From Rubrivivax sp. (lineage in GTDB: Bacteria > Pseudomonadota > Gammaproteobacteria > Burkholderiales > Burkholderiaceae_C), in contig JAUYAJ010000483.1 of NCBI GenBank assembly GCA_030693565.1, positions 1 to 9,638 of the forward strand: a stretch of 9,638 nt of DNA, written 5' to 3'. The position numbers and the translations under genes are program-made. Below the pieces are notes generated by a model. That model saw nothing but the letters and a program-made list of their open reading frames with translations, did not search any database and was not told where the DNA came from. Shown piece after piece: positions 1 through 6,004 of the stretch; positions within the stretch are counted from its first letter, which is position 1; each line of letters starts with the position of its first letter.

Positions 1-509
1 CTGCGCTCAAAGATGATCTTGTGGAAGGGCAGCACCGATTCGAGACCACCCCCGAGAGTGTCGCCTTGAACCAGCACCGTGCTGTGCACGCCGTGCTGAG
101 CCGCGTTCTCCATCCACCACACGAGGTCGACGCAGCGCCGACCGTACATGCGCAGCGAGTCGACATCACCAGCCCGCACCAGCAAGACGAACAGCGACAG
201 ATCACCGCCGAAGTTGAACACCTTGGGCACGTCCGAGCTCATCACGAAGTGGCGCACGACACCCGGGTAGGCCGTGATGTCGTCGAGCATGAACTGCAGC
301 TCGGTCATCGCGGCCAAGGTGTAGCACTGGATCGGGCGAACCTTGGTGCGCACCCTCAGCATCGAGAATTCGGGCGTCCACTCCAGACTCAGCGTCCGGT
401 ACGGCCGGCTCAGCATGTCGGCGACGGCGCGCGGCATCTCGGCCCCAGCCACGGGCGCGGCTGGCTGCGGGCTGGTGCCGACCGGCGTGCGAGCAGCGGC
501 GCTGCTCAT
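1..509 (-). CDS. rpfF: RpfF-like crotonase-fold DSF synthase homologue (3' end cut by window edge)
   Basis: This is a partial gene; 169 codons are visible, read leftward from ATG at 509. The enoyl-CoA hydratase/crotonase fold is clear. Residues 95-110 carry the oxyanion-hole segment VFNFGGDLSLF, and residues 147-158 carry VQGDTLGGGLES. Both match my memory of Xanthomonas RpfF (VFNLGGDLALF and VQGNALGGGFEA). Glu157 aligns with RpfF catalytic Glu141; the second catalytic Glu (Glu161 in RpfF) would lie just beyond the window. RpfF acts on acyl-ACP as a dehydratase and thioesterase, releasing cis-2-unsaturated fatty acid signals (DSF family) in the cytoplasm. The N-terminus is about 16 residues longer than Xanthomonas RpfF. 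The start ATG overlaps the TGA of the upstream di-iron oxidase gene (ATGA), so translation is probably coupled. No rpfC, rpfG or rpfR is visible here. Family assignment is strong; true DSF synthase activity is inferred. An ordinary enoyl-CoA hydratase is less likely because of the RpfF-type GGDL and QG-x2-LGGG-x-E context. Confidence 0.8.
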   Translation of the reverse strand, partial: MSSAAARTPVGTSPQPAAPVAGAEMPRAVADMLSRPYRTLSLEWTPEFSMLRVRTKVRPIQCYTLAAMTELQFMLDDITAYPGVVRHFVMSSDVPKVFNFGGDLSLFVLLVRAGDVDSLRMYGRRCVDLVWWMENAAQHGVHSTVLVQGDTLGGGLESVLPFHKIIFER

Positions 510-1153
510 ATCGCTTCCACGATCCGCGTCAGGTGGTGAAAGTTCACCGTCGCCGACTCGGCGATGGCATCGAGCGCATCGGCCCCTGGCACGCTGACCA
601 TGATCTCTCGCAACTCGGCCATGTGTTTGGCGTCCATGGTGGCGTGGCTGGCGATGAAGGAGATGCCGCGCTCGCCCTCGAGCAGCAAGGACTCCTTGAC
701 CGCCGCGCTGAACGGGCCGCCGTAAACCGAGGCGATGACCTCCAGCGCATACAGCATGCCCAGCACCGAGGCCGGATGCCGGCGGTCGGCCGCCCAGTGG
801 TTGTAGCCCACCAGCGCCAGGGTGTCAGCGCTCGGCGCATGGGATCGTGTCACCGTGCGATCGACGCCGATGGCGTCGAGGTCGTTCTCCACCCACTGCT
901 CATGGCCCGACTCCTCCTGCATGTGCTCGTAAAGGAAGTAACGCAGCTCGCGCAAGCTGTCGGGCATGCGGCTGGCCGCCGAGGCGCAGACCGGGTTGAA
1001 GTGCCAGACCACGTGGTACAGCTCAAGCAGCAGCGCGCGGTAGCGCGGCAGCGACATGCCGTCGGCCACCGCCGCCAGCAACACGGGATGGGTTTCAAAC
1101 TGGCGTCGGGCCTCGTCGGTGCGCACGACCAACTGGCCAAAGACCGAACTCAT
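506..1153 (-). CDS. Haem-oxygenase-like di-iron oxidase candidate (iron-containing redox enzyme family)
   Basis: The 215-residue, mostly helical protein resembles the TenA/PqqC/haem-oxygenase fold and best fits the haem-oxygenase-like di-iron oxidase (HDO) group (UndA, CADD, SznF relatives). Candidate metal ligands are all present: Glu44 (with His47) in ELYH, Glu81-x2-His84 in EESGHE, Glu138 in ALEVI, and His170-x3-Asp174-x2-His177 in HATMDAKH. The last motif has the same spacing as recalled for CADD and UndA. Known members use O2 to act on fatty acids or amino-acid-derived substrates; the substrate here is unknown. The start at 1153 is supported by GGAGAG about 6 bases upstream. The gene overlaps the RpfF-like gene by four bases (ATGA), implying coupled synthesis and a shared pathway. 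It lies 113 bases after the ppx stop on the same strand, so it may have its own promoter. The TenA thiaminase alternative is less likely because that family's catalytic cysteine context is absent. Confidence 0.75.
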   Translation of the reverse strand: MSSVFGQLVVRTDEARRQFETHPVLLAAVADGMSLPRYRALLLELYHVVWHFNPVCASAASRMPDSLRELRYFLYEHMQEESGHEQWVENDLDAIGVDRTVTRSHAPSADTLALVGYNHWAADRRHPASVLGMLYALEVIASVYGGPFSAAVKESLLLEGERGISFIASHATMDAKHMAELREIMVSVPGADALDAIAESATVNFHHLTRIVEAI

Positions 1154-1204
1154 GGGCTCTCTCCAACGACCTCAGGGAACTTCGCTGCGCTCTTGTAGGC
1201 GCGG

Positions 1205-1214
1205 TATCCGGATA
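1205..1214. promoter_or_regulatory. 10-bp perfect palindrome upstream of the di-iron oxidase/rpfF-like pair
   Basis: TATCCGGATA is self-complementary and lies about 52 bases before the di-iron oxidase start, in the least GC-rich part of the 113-base gap between ppx and that gene. Its ATCCGGAT core is the same as the centre of the FNR-type palindrome near uspA, but the outer FNR bases (TTG/CAA) are missing. The nearest promoter-like bases on the minus strand are TTGGTG (1244-1239) and CAGAAT (1219-1214), with a rather long 19-base spacer. An operator role is possible but unproven; a chance palindrome of this length is plausible. Confidence 0.25.
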
Positions 1215-1266
1215 TTCTGTGACGAATGACCGCCATTTCACCAATTCCCATCATGCAGTGTTGCTT

Positions 1267-2793
1267 CTATGTCGGCAATTGCAATCGCAGCGGTCCATTT
1301 CGCGCCCAGATCTGAGCTTCTTCGGTCAGCAAATGGACGGTGCGCGGTCGCTGTGCGGCCCAGTGGCGGCCATAGTCCAGCACGGCGTCACGGCCGTTCG
1401 CGCTCAGCCGCAAGGCGCCGGTCGAGACCTCGCCGCGGGCATGACACTTGATCACCGCCAGCCGCAGGCACAGCACCTGCCAGGCGAAACTGCGGCTGGC
1501 CATCGCCTCGGCCAGCTTGCGCAGGCCGCCGCGCTGACCCAGCACCAGGTCACCGATGCGGCGCTGCTGGCTTTGCGAGAAACCCGGCGCGTCGACATGG
1601 GCGAGCAGGTAGGCACTGTGGCGATGATGGTCGTGGTGCGACACCATCAGTCCGATTTCGTGCAGGTCGCAGGCCCAGGCCAGTTCGCGCCGGCGGTCGA
1701 TCTCGGTGTCCTGATCGGCGTCTGGAACGACGCTGTCGAACAAGGCCAGCGCCACGCTGGCCACACGTCCGGCTTGTGCCTTGTCGACGCCGTAGCGGCG
1801 CTGCAACTCGCTCACCGAGTGGTCACGCATGTCGCCGGGCCGGGCCTGCTGCAAGGCCTCGATGCGCTCGTGCAGGTCGACGATCACACCTTGGCGCAGC
1901 GCGCCCTTGGCCGGCCACAGCGCCTCGATCGCGAAGTTGTCGGCCAGGGTGTAGAGAATCGCCAGCCCGCCGGGCAGCACGGCGCGCCGGTCGGCTTTGA
2001 GACCTGGCAGTGACAGGCGGTCGATGTGCCCCGCCTCCAGGCAGCGCTCGATGCACCAGCGCAGGCCCGCCGGCGTGATCGGACCGTCGCTGACGCCGGC
2101 GGCCACCAGCAACTGCGACACCGCGCCGGCCGAACCCGACGAGCCCAGCGCGGTCTGCCAATGCCGGCGCGCAAAGGGTTGCAGGCCTTCCTCGAGTTCG
2201 GCACCGGCGGCGACCTGGGCGGCGCGAAAGCCCGCCTCGGTCAAGCGGCCATCGGCAAAGTAGCGCAGGGACAGGCTGACGCAGCCAACGCCAAACGACT
2301 CCGCGACTGCCGGCACCCGGCCCTGACCGAGGATCAACTCGGTCGATCGGCCGCCGATGTCGACCACCAGCCGGCGCTCGTCGCTGGGTTGCAGGTGGGC
2401 AACGCCAGCGTAGATCAGCCGCGCTTCCTCACGGCCCGAGATCACCTCGATCGGGTGACCCAGCGCGGCCTGGGCGCGCAGCAAAAAGGCGTCTCGGTTG
2501 CTTGCCTCGCGCAAGGTCTGCGTCGCCACCGCGCGCACGCGGCCGGGCTCGAAGCCGGCCAGCCGTGCGGCAAAGCGCTGCAGGCAGTCCAGCCCGCGCT
2601 GCACCGCCTCTTCGCTGAGCAAACCGTCGGCGTCGAGGCCGGCGCCGAGCCGAACCGTGTCTTTCAGATAGTCGATGCGCCGATAGCGGCCATGCTGCAG
2701 TTGCCCGATCTCGAGGCGAAAGCTGTTCGACCCCATGTCGATCGCGGCCAGCGGGCCGCTGAGCGGTGATGGTTTGGTCGTGTCGTCGGGCAT
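1267..2793 (-). CDS. ppx: Exopolyphosphatase / GppA-family phosphatase
   Basis: The 508-residue protein is a full-length Ppx/GppA enzyme. It releases terminal phosphate from long-chain inorganic polyphosphate and/or converts pppGpp to ppGpp in the cytoplasm. The actin/Hsp70-like ATPase fold is shown by AAIDMGSNSFRLEIG (residues 16-30, phosphate-1 loop with Asp19), SGREEARLIYAGV (119-131, catalytic Glu122, cf. E. coli Glu121) and VVDIGGRSTEL (143-153, phosphate-2 loop with Asp145 and Glu152). ALRQGVI at 298-304 matches the end of the second lobe. The C-terminal ~190 residues form the HD-like helical domain, with CDLHEIGLMVSHHDHHRHSAYLL (375-397) as its His-rich segment. The phosphate-2 loop has GGRST in place of the E. 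coli GGGST. No clear Shine-Dalgarno precedes the ATG; a CACAAT hexamer ends only 7 bases upstream, so a leaderless message is possible. The gene is divergent from the dienelactone hydrolase gene across 92 bases. Sequence alone does not separate Ppx from GppA activity. Confidence 0.93.
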   Translation of the reverse strand: MPDDTTKPSPLSGPLAAIDMGSNSFRLEIGQLQHGRYRRIDYLKDTVRLGAGLDADGLLSEEAVQRGLDCLQRFAARLAGFEPGRVRAVATQTLREASNRDAFLLRAQAALGHPIEVISGREEARLIYAGVAHLQPSDERRLVVDIGGRSTELILGQGRVPAVAESFGVGCVSLSLRYFADGRLTEAGFRAAQVAAGAELEEGLQPFARRHWQTALGSSGSAGAVSQLLVAAGVSDGPITPAGLRWCIERCLEAGHIDRLSLPGLKADRRAVLPGGLAILYTLADNFAIEALWPAKGALRQGVIVDLHERIEALQQARPGDMRDHSVSELQRRYGVDKAQAGRVASVALALFDSVVPDADQDTEIDRRRELAWACDLHEIGLMVSHHDHHRHSAYLLAHVDAPGFSQSQQRRIGDLVLGQRGGLRKLAEAMASRSFAWQVLCLRLAVIKCHARGEVSTGALRLSANGRDAVLDYGRHWAAQRPRTVHLLTEEAQIWARNGPLRLQLPT

Positions 2794-2845
2794 GCAGGCA
2801 TTGTGCCCAAGGCAGGCGCTGGCAACCCAAAGCCCGGCAGCCTCC

Positions 2846-2851
2846 TAGAAT
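2846..2851 (+). promoter_or_regulatory. Probable -10 element for the dienelactone hydrolase gene
   Basis: TAGAAT matches TATAAT at five of six positions and lies 34 bases before the start codon at 2886, in the 92-base divergent gap. The -35 region is weak (CAACCC at 17-base spacing). The extended string CTAGAATCCGCC recurs nearly unchanged (CTAAAATCCGCC) ahead of xseB. Confidence 0.4.
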
Positions 2852-2885
2852 CCGCCGCCCACCAACCCATCGCCAGGAGCCGATC

Positions 2886-3764
2886 ATGTTGAAACAGGAA
2901 TTCGACAGCCTCGTGCCGCCGGCGCGCGACCTCAACCGCCGCGCCTTCGTCCGCGGTGCGGTCGGCAGTGGCTTCGCCGCCGCCGTGCTGCCGGTCAGCG
3001 CGCAAACCCTCGTCAAGACCGACGCCACCGGTTTGATCGCTGGCGAGGTCACGATCCCGGTCGGCGACTTCAAGATGCCGGCCTATAGCGCCGCGCCCGC
3101 CGGCAAGACCGGCGCGCCGCTGGTGTTGCTGGTCAGCGAGATCTTTGGCGTTCACGACCACATCGCCGACGTCGCGCGGCGCCTGGCCAAGTCCGGCTAC
3201 CACGCGGTCGCGCCCGAGCTGTTCGTGCGCCAGGGCGACGCCGCGTCCTATGGCGAGATCGCCAAGCTGATGGCCGAGGTGATCTCCCAGGTGCCCGACG
3301 CCCAGGTGATGGCCGACCTCGACGCCACCGTGGCCTGGGCCCGGGCCCAGGGCACCGACACCCGCAAACTCGGCGTCACCGGCTTTTGCTGGGGCGGGCG
3401 CATCACCTGGCTGTATGCCGCCCACAACCCGGCGGTGAAGGCCGGCGTCGCCTGGTACGGCCGCCTGGTCGGCAACGCCACGGCGCTGCAGCCGCGCCAC
3501 CCGGTGGATTTGGCAACGGCGCTGAACGGCCCCGTGCTCGGCCTGTATGGCGGCCAGGACCCTGGCATCCCGCTCGACACCGTCGAGCGCATGAAGGCGG
3601 CGCTGGCCAGCGGCAGCGCTGCGGCCCGGCGCTCGCAGTTCGTCGTCTACCCGCAAGCGCCGCACGCTTTCCACGCCGACTACCGGCCCAGCTTCCGCAA
3701 AGACGCGGCCGACGACGGCTGGCAGCGCGGCCTGGCCTGGTTCGCCGAACACGGTGTGGCCTGA
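2886..3764 (+). CDS. Tat-exported dienelactone hydrolase family protein
   Basis: The 292-residue protein has an alpha/beta-hydrolase domain of the dienelactone hydrolase (DLH) family. The expected residues are visible: nucleophile Cys168 in GFCWGGR (166-172), Asp225 in YGGQD, His260 in APHAFH, and the conserved Glu85 in VSEIFGVHDH that binds the nucleophile in DLH. Classical DLH hydrolyses 4-carboxymethylenebut-2-en-4-olide in chlorocatechol degradation; the substrate here is unknown. The N-terminus has a twin-arginine signal: NRRAFVRG (17-24), a weakly hydrophobic stretch, then a likely cleavage site after VSA (37-39). The folded enzyme is therefore probably sent to the periplasm, unlike the cytoplasmic catabolic DLH. 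I chose ATG 2886 because AGGAG sits 7 bases upstream and because it places the RR motif properly; an in-frame ATG at 2766 lies inside ppx on the other strand. The gene is followed after 63 bases by the ZIP transporter gene. Confidence 0.88.
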   Translation: MLKQEFDSLVPPARDLNRRAFVRGAVGSGFAAAVLPVSAQTLVKTDATGLIAGEVTIPVGDFKMPAYSAAPAGKTGAPLVLLVSEIFGVHDHIADVARRLAKSGYHAVAPELFVRQGDAASYGEIAKLMAEVISQVPDAQVMADLDATVAWARAQGTDTRKLGVTGFCWGGRITWLYAAHNPAVKAGVAWYGRLVGNATALQPRHPVDLATALNGPVLGLYGGQDPGIPLDTVERMKAALASGSAAARRSQFVVYPQAPHAFHADYRPSFRKDAADDGWQRGLAWFAEHGVA

Positions 3765-3769
3765 AGGGC

Positions 3770-3797
3770 TTGACAGGGTCGATAAGATCGCTACATC
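3770..3797 (+). promoter_or_regulatory. Probable sigma-70 promoter for the ZIP transporter gene
   Basis: A perfect -35 hexamer, TTGACA (3770-3775), lies six bases after the stop of the upstream hydrolase gene. A 16-base spacer leads to TACATC (3792-3797), a weak -10. The spacer contains the inverted repeat CGAT-AAG-ATCG (3780-3790), which could be an operator. Predicted transcription would start about 25 bases before the ATG at 3828, so the transporter need not depend on read-through. Confidence 0.4.
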
Positions 3798-3827
3798 CCA
3801 TTCGGCAGCGCGCCGCCACGGCCTTCC

Positions 3828-4604
3828 ATGACCCTTTTGTATATCGTGATCGCCACCCTGGCAGGTGGTTTGCTGTCGGTGGTGGTGGCGGCGGCGTTGA
3901 CCGTCGCCGTGCTCGGCCGCGTCGTCAAGAGCCTGGTCAGCCTGTCGGCCGGCGTGTTGCTGGGCACGGCACTGCTCCAGGTGCTGCCCGAGGCCTTCGA
4001 GAGCGGCGCCGGCGCCCAACCGCTGTTCGCCACCCTGCTGGGCGGCCTGCTGTTCTTCTGGCTGCTCGAGAAGGCCGAACTCTACCGCCACGTGCACCAC
4101 CACGAAGGTGACGGCCACCATCACCACCACCAGTTCGACGCCGAACAAGCCGGCCGCGGCGGCTACAGCGTGCTGGTGGGCGACGCCATCCACAACTTCT
4201 GCGACGGCGTCATCATCGCCGCCGCTTTCCTGGCCGACACCGGCCTGGGCGTGGTCACGGCGCTGGCCATCGTCGCCCACGAGATCCCGCAGGAAGCGGG
4301 TGACTTCATCGTCCTCGTCAACGCCGGCTTCACGCGCCGCAAAGCCTTGCTCTACAACGCGCTGTCCGGCCTGGCCGCGGTGGCCGGCGGCGTCATCGGC
4401 TACTTCCTGGTCGAGCCCTGGGAAGCCTTGTTCCCCTACCTGCTGGTGGTGGCCTCGAGCAGCTTCATCTACGTCGCCGTGGCCGACTTGCTGCCGCAGT
4501 TGCAGCAGCGCCTGTCATGGCGCGAGACCGCCACCCAGGTGCTCTGGCTGGGCGCCGGCCTGGCCATCGTGCTGCTGGCCACCAGCTTGCTGCACATGCA
4601 CTGA
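3828..4604 (+). CDS. ZIP-family divalent metal transporter
   Basis: The 258-residue inner-membrane protein has about eight predicted membrane helices (near 3-29, 34-53, 65-81, 114-135, 140-165, 174-195, 201-222 and 236-255). The signature motifs of ZIP transporters are present: HNFCDG in helix 4 (122-127) and HEIPQE in helix 5 (151-156), which form the intramembrane metal site. Between helices 3 and 4 is a His-rich loop with nine histidines within residues 88-101, typical of ZIP metal-sensing loops. The family moves Zn(II), Fe(II) or Mn(II) toward the cytoplasm. The LIV-1-like motif has Gln where eukaryotic members often have a second His (HEIPHE); this Gln form is, as far as I recall, usual in bacteria. 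No strong Shine-Dalgarno is visible. The gene has its own likely promoter and converges with uspA, with 23 bases between the stops. Metal preference cannot be read from sequence. Confidence 0.9.
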   Translation: MTLLYIVIATLAGGLLSVVVAAALTVAVLGRVVKSLVSLSAGVLLGTALLQVLPEAFESGAGAQPLFATLLGGLLFFWLLEKAELYRHVHHHEGDGHHHHHQFDAEQAGRGGYSVLVGDAIHNFCDGVIIAAAFLADTGLGVVTALAIVAHEIPQEAGDFIVLVNAGFTRRKALLYNALSGLAAVAGGVIGYFLVEPWEALFPYLLVVASSSFIYVAVADLLPQLQQRLSWRETATQVLWLGAGLAIVLLATSLLHMH

Positions 4605-4627
4605 GAAGTTGAGAGGCGCGGCGGTGC

Positions 4628-5062
4628 TCAGCGCACCACCAGCACCGGCAGCTTGCAGTGCGTCAGCACTTTCTGCGTCTCGCTGCCCAGTAGCAAGGCG
4701 GTGACGCCGCGGCGCCCGTGCGAGGCCATGACGACGAGGTCGCAGTCTTTGGCCTTGGCGTGGTCGATGATCGCCTCCCAGGGGTGCAAGGCTTCGACGG
4801 TGTGGCCTTCGCAGCTCAGGCCGGCGGCCTTGGGCGCCTCGACGGCGGGCCAGACATGGCCGGCAGCGATGCGCTCCTGGGCGTCGTAGAACTCCTGCGG
4901 CGGCACCGGCTGCATCTCGGAAATGGCGCTGTAGGGAAACGGCTCTTTGACGCCGATCGCGAACAGCACGGCGCCGCTCAGCCGCGCCACGCCAATGGCG
5001 GTCTGCAAAGCCTTGGTGGAGATCTCGGAACCATCGGTGGGGACGAGGATGCGGGTGTACAT
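4628..5062 (-). CDS. uspA: Universal stress protein, ATP-binding type
   Basis: The 144-residue single-domain Usp-family protein has the standard length. The N-terminal strand ILVPTDGSE (5-13) is the family hallmark, with the conserved Asp10. The nucleotide-binding loop near the C-terminus is ASHG-x9-GS (113-127), fitting the MJ0577-type G-x2-G-x9-G(S/T) pattern except that Ala replaces the first Gly, a common variant. The final strand is LPVLVVR. Such proteins accumulate in stress or growth arrest and support survival; the molecular activity is usually unknown. AAGGAG eight bases upstream fixes the start at 5062. A perfect FNR-type box is centred 84 bases upstream of the ATG, predicting induction at low oxygen. 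The gene follows the sulfurtransferase gene by 87 bases, so it may be both the tail of that operon and separately transcribed. The uspA symbol is used in the family sense only. Confidence 0.92.
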   Translation of the reverse strand: MYTRILVPTDGSEISTKALQTAIGVARLSGAVLFAIGVKEPFPYSAISEMQPVPPQEFYDAQERIAAGHVWPAVEAPKAAGLSCEGHTVEALHPWEAIIDHAKAKDCDLVVMASHGRRGVTALLLGSETQKVLTHCKLPVLVVR

Positions 5063-5104
5063 GGCAACTCCTTGGGCTTCAGGCCGACCGGCAGGGTCGA
5101 CCTC

Positions 5105-5118
5105 CAGCCGCCAGTGTT
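5105..5118 (-). promoter_or_regulatory. Predicted -10 and transcription start zone for uspA
   Basis: If the FNR-type box acts in the usual class II position (centre near -41.5), transcription would start near 5105. AACACT (5118-5113), a three-of-six match to TATAAT, lies at about the right distance. This placement follows from the known FNR architecture rather than from a strong -10 sequence. Confidence 0.35.
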
Positions 5119-5139
5119 GCGCAGTGCGGCGTCTTTGTC

Positions 5140-5153
5140 TTGATCCGGATCAA
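5140..5153 (-). promoter_or_regulatory. Perfect FNR/ANR/DNR-type box upstream of uspA
   Basis: TTGATCCGGATCAA is a 14-bp perfect palindrome with exactly the TTGAT-N4-ATCAA consensus bound by FNR, ANR and DNR. It overlaps the TGA stop of the sulfurtransferase gene (5152-5150) and is centred 84 bases before the uspA start codon. Regulation of universal stress genes by Anr-type regulators under low oxygen is established in Pseudomonas, so the context fits. Activation of uspA is inferred; no regulator gene is in the window. Confidence 0.75.
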
Positions 5154-5995
5154 CCCTGAGCCGTCGGCCGCGCCGGGTCGGCGCACCACTCGCTCCACGA
5201 TCCCGGGTAGAGCTGCGAGCCCTCCAGCCCGGCATGGGCCATGGCCAGCAGGTTGTGGCAGGCGGTGACGCCCGAGCCGCACTGCTGCACCACCGGCCGC
5301 GCCGGCGCGCCCAGGGCCTCGAATTCGGCGCGCAGCTGCGCCGCCGGCTTGAAGCGGCCGTCGGGGCCGAGGTTGTCCTTGAAGAAGCGCAGGCTGGCGC
5401 CGGGGATGTGGCCGGCGACGGGATCGAGCGGCTCGACTTCGCCGCGAAAGCGCTCGCCCGAACGCGCGTCGAGCACACGCAGCCGGCCCAGCGCCGCCAG
5501 CACGCCGTCGGCATCGACGGTCGGCATCGCCTGCGCCAGGTCGGGGTAAGGCAGCAGCGGCTGCACCGGCTGCGATTGGGCGTCGAGGGCACCGCCAGCG
5601 GCGCGCCAGCCGGCCAGGCCGCCGTCGAGCACGGCCACGTCGTGATGCCCCAGCCAGCGCAGCAACCACCAGGCGCGCGCCGCATAAGGCCCGCCCTGAC
5701 GGTCGTAGACGACGACCTGGACGCCGGGCGCAATGCCCCAGGCACCGGCGCGGCGCCGCAGGTCGGTGCGCTCGGGCAAGGGGTGGCGGCCGTTGCTGCC
5801 TGTCTTGGCGCCCGACAGGTCGCGGTCGAGGTGGGCGTAGAGCGCGCCCGGCAGGTGGCCGGCGGCATGGGCACGCTCGCCGGCCTGGGGGTCGGCGAGG
5901 TCGAAGCCGCAGTCCAGCAGTCGCACACCGGCGCCGCTGTCCAGTTGCTGGCGCAACTCGTCAGCGCTGATCAGGGTCGAAAAAGTCGCGGTCAT
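5150..5995 (-). CDS. sseA: 3-mercaptopyruvate sulfurtransferase (tandem rhodanese)
   Basis: The 281-residue protein has two rhodanese domains, an inactive N-terminal one (about 5-135) and a catalytic C-terminal one (about 160-275). The active-site loop CGSGVTA (239-245, nucleophile Cys239) is the form typical of 3-mercaptopyruvate sulfurtransferase rather than thiosulfate rhodanese. LDARSGERFRGE (175-186) holds the conserved arginines expected to bind the mercaptopyruvate carboxylate, and YDRQGG and WWLLRWLGH in the first domain are also family-typical. The enzyme transfers sulfur from 3-mercaptopyruvate to thiols, thioredoxin or cyanide. The start at 5995 is preceded by TGAGGA, which overlaps the stop codon of the upstream EamA gene; only nine bases separate the two genes, so they are almost certainly co-transcribed and probably coupled. 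Its stop codon lies inside the FNR-type box that serves the next gene. Confidence 0.9.
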   Translation of the reverse strand: MTATFSTLISADELRQQLDSGAGVRLLDCGFDLADPQAGERAHAAGHLPGALYAHLDRDLSGAKTGSNGRHPLPERTDLRRRAGAWGIAPGVQVVVYDRQGGPYAARAWWLLRWLGHHDVAVLDGGLAGWRAAGGALDAQSQPVQPLLPYPDLAQAMPTVDADGVLAALGRLRVLDARSGERFRGEVEPLDPVAGHIPGASLRFFKDNLGPDGRFKPAAQLRAEFEALGAPARPVVQQCGSGVTACHNLLAMAHAGLEGSQLYPGSWSEWCADPARPTAQG

Positions 5996-6004
5996 GCTCG
6001 ATCC

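Noticed and set aside
506..1153. Identification of the haem-oxygenase-like protein as TenA thiaminase or PqqC
   Set aside because: No TenA catalytic Cys context and no pqq genes nearby, while the ExxH and HxxxDxxH metal-ligand pattern favours the di-iron oxidase group.
21..1198. Plus-strand open frames at 21-539 and 533-1198
   Set aside because: They are antisense to the RpfF-like and di-iron oxidase genes, which have catalytic motifs, an ATGA overlap and a Shine-Dalgarno on the minus strand.
2664..4280. 538-codon minus-strand open frame
   Set aside because: It is antisense to the dienelactone hydrolase and ZIP genes and overlaps the start of ppx in another frame; its composition is shadow-like and it has no recognisable motif.
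3828..4604. HEIPQE as a broken metal-binding motif in the ZIP transporter
   Set aside because: From memory, the Gln form is a regular variant in bacterial ZIP proteins, and the other ligands (His122, Asp126, His151, Glu152, Glu156) are intact.
4622..4647. Inverted repeat CGGTGCT...AGCACCG between the convergent ZIP and uspA genes as a terminator
   Set aside because: A 7-bp stem with a 12-base loop, lying mostly inside the uspA coding end, with no T-run on either strand; too weak to call.
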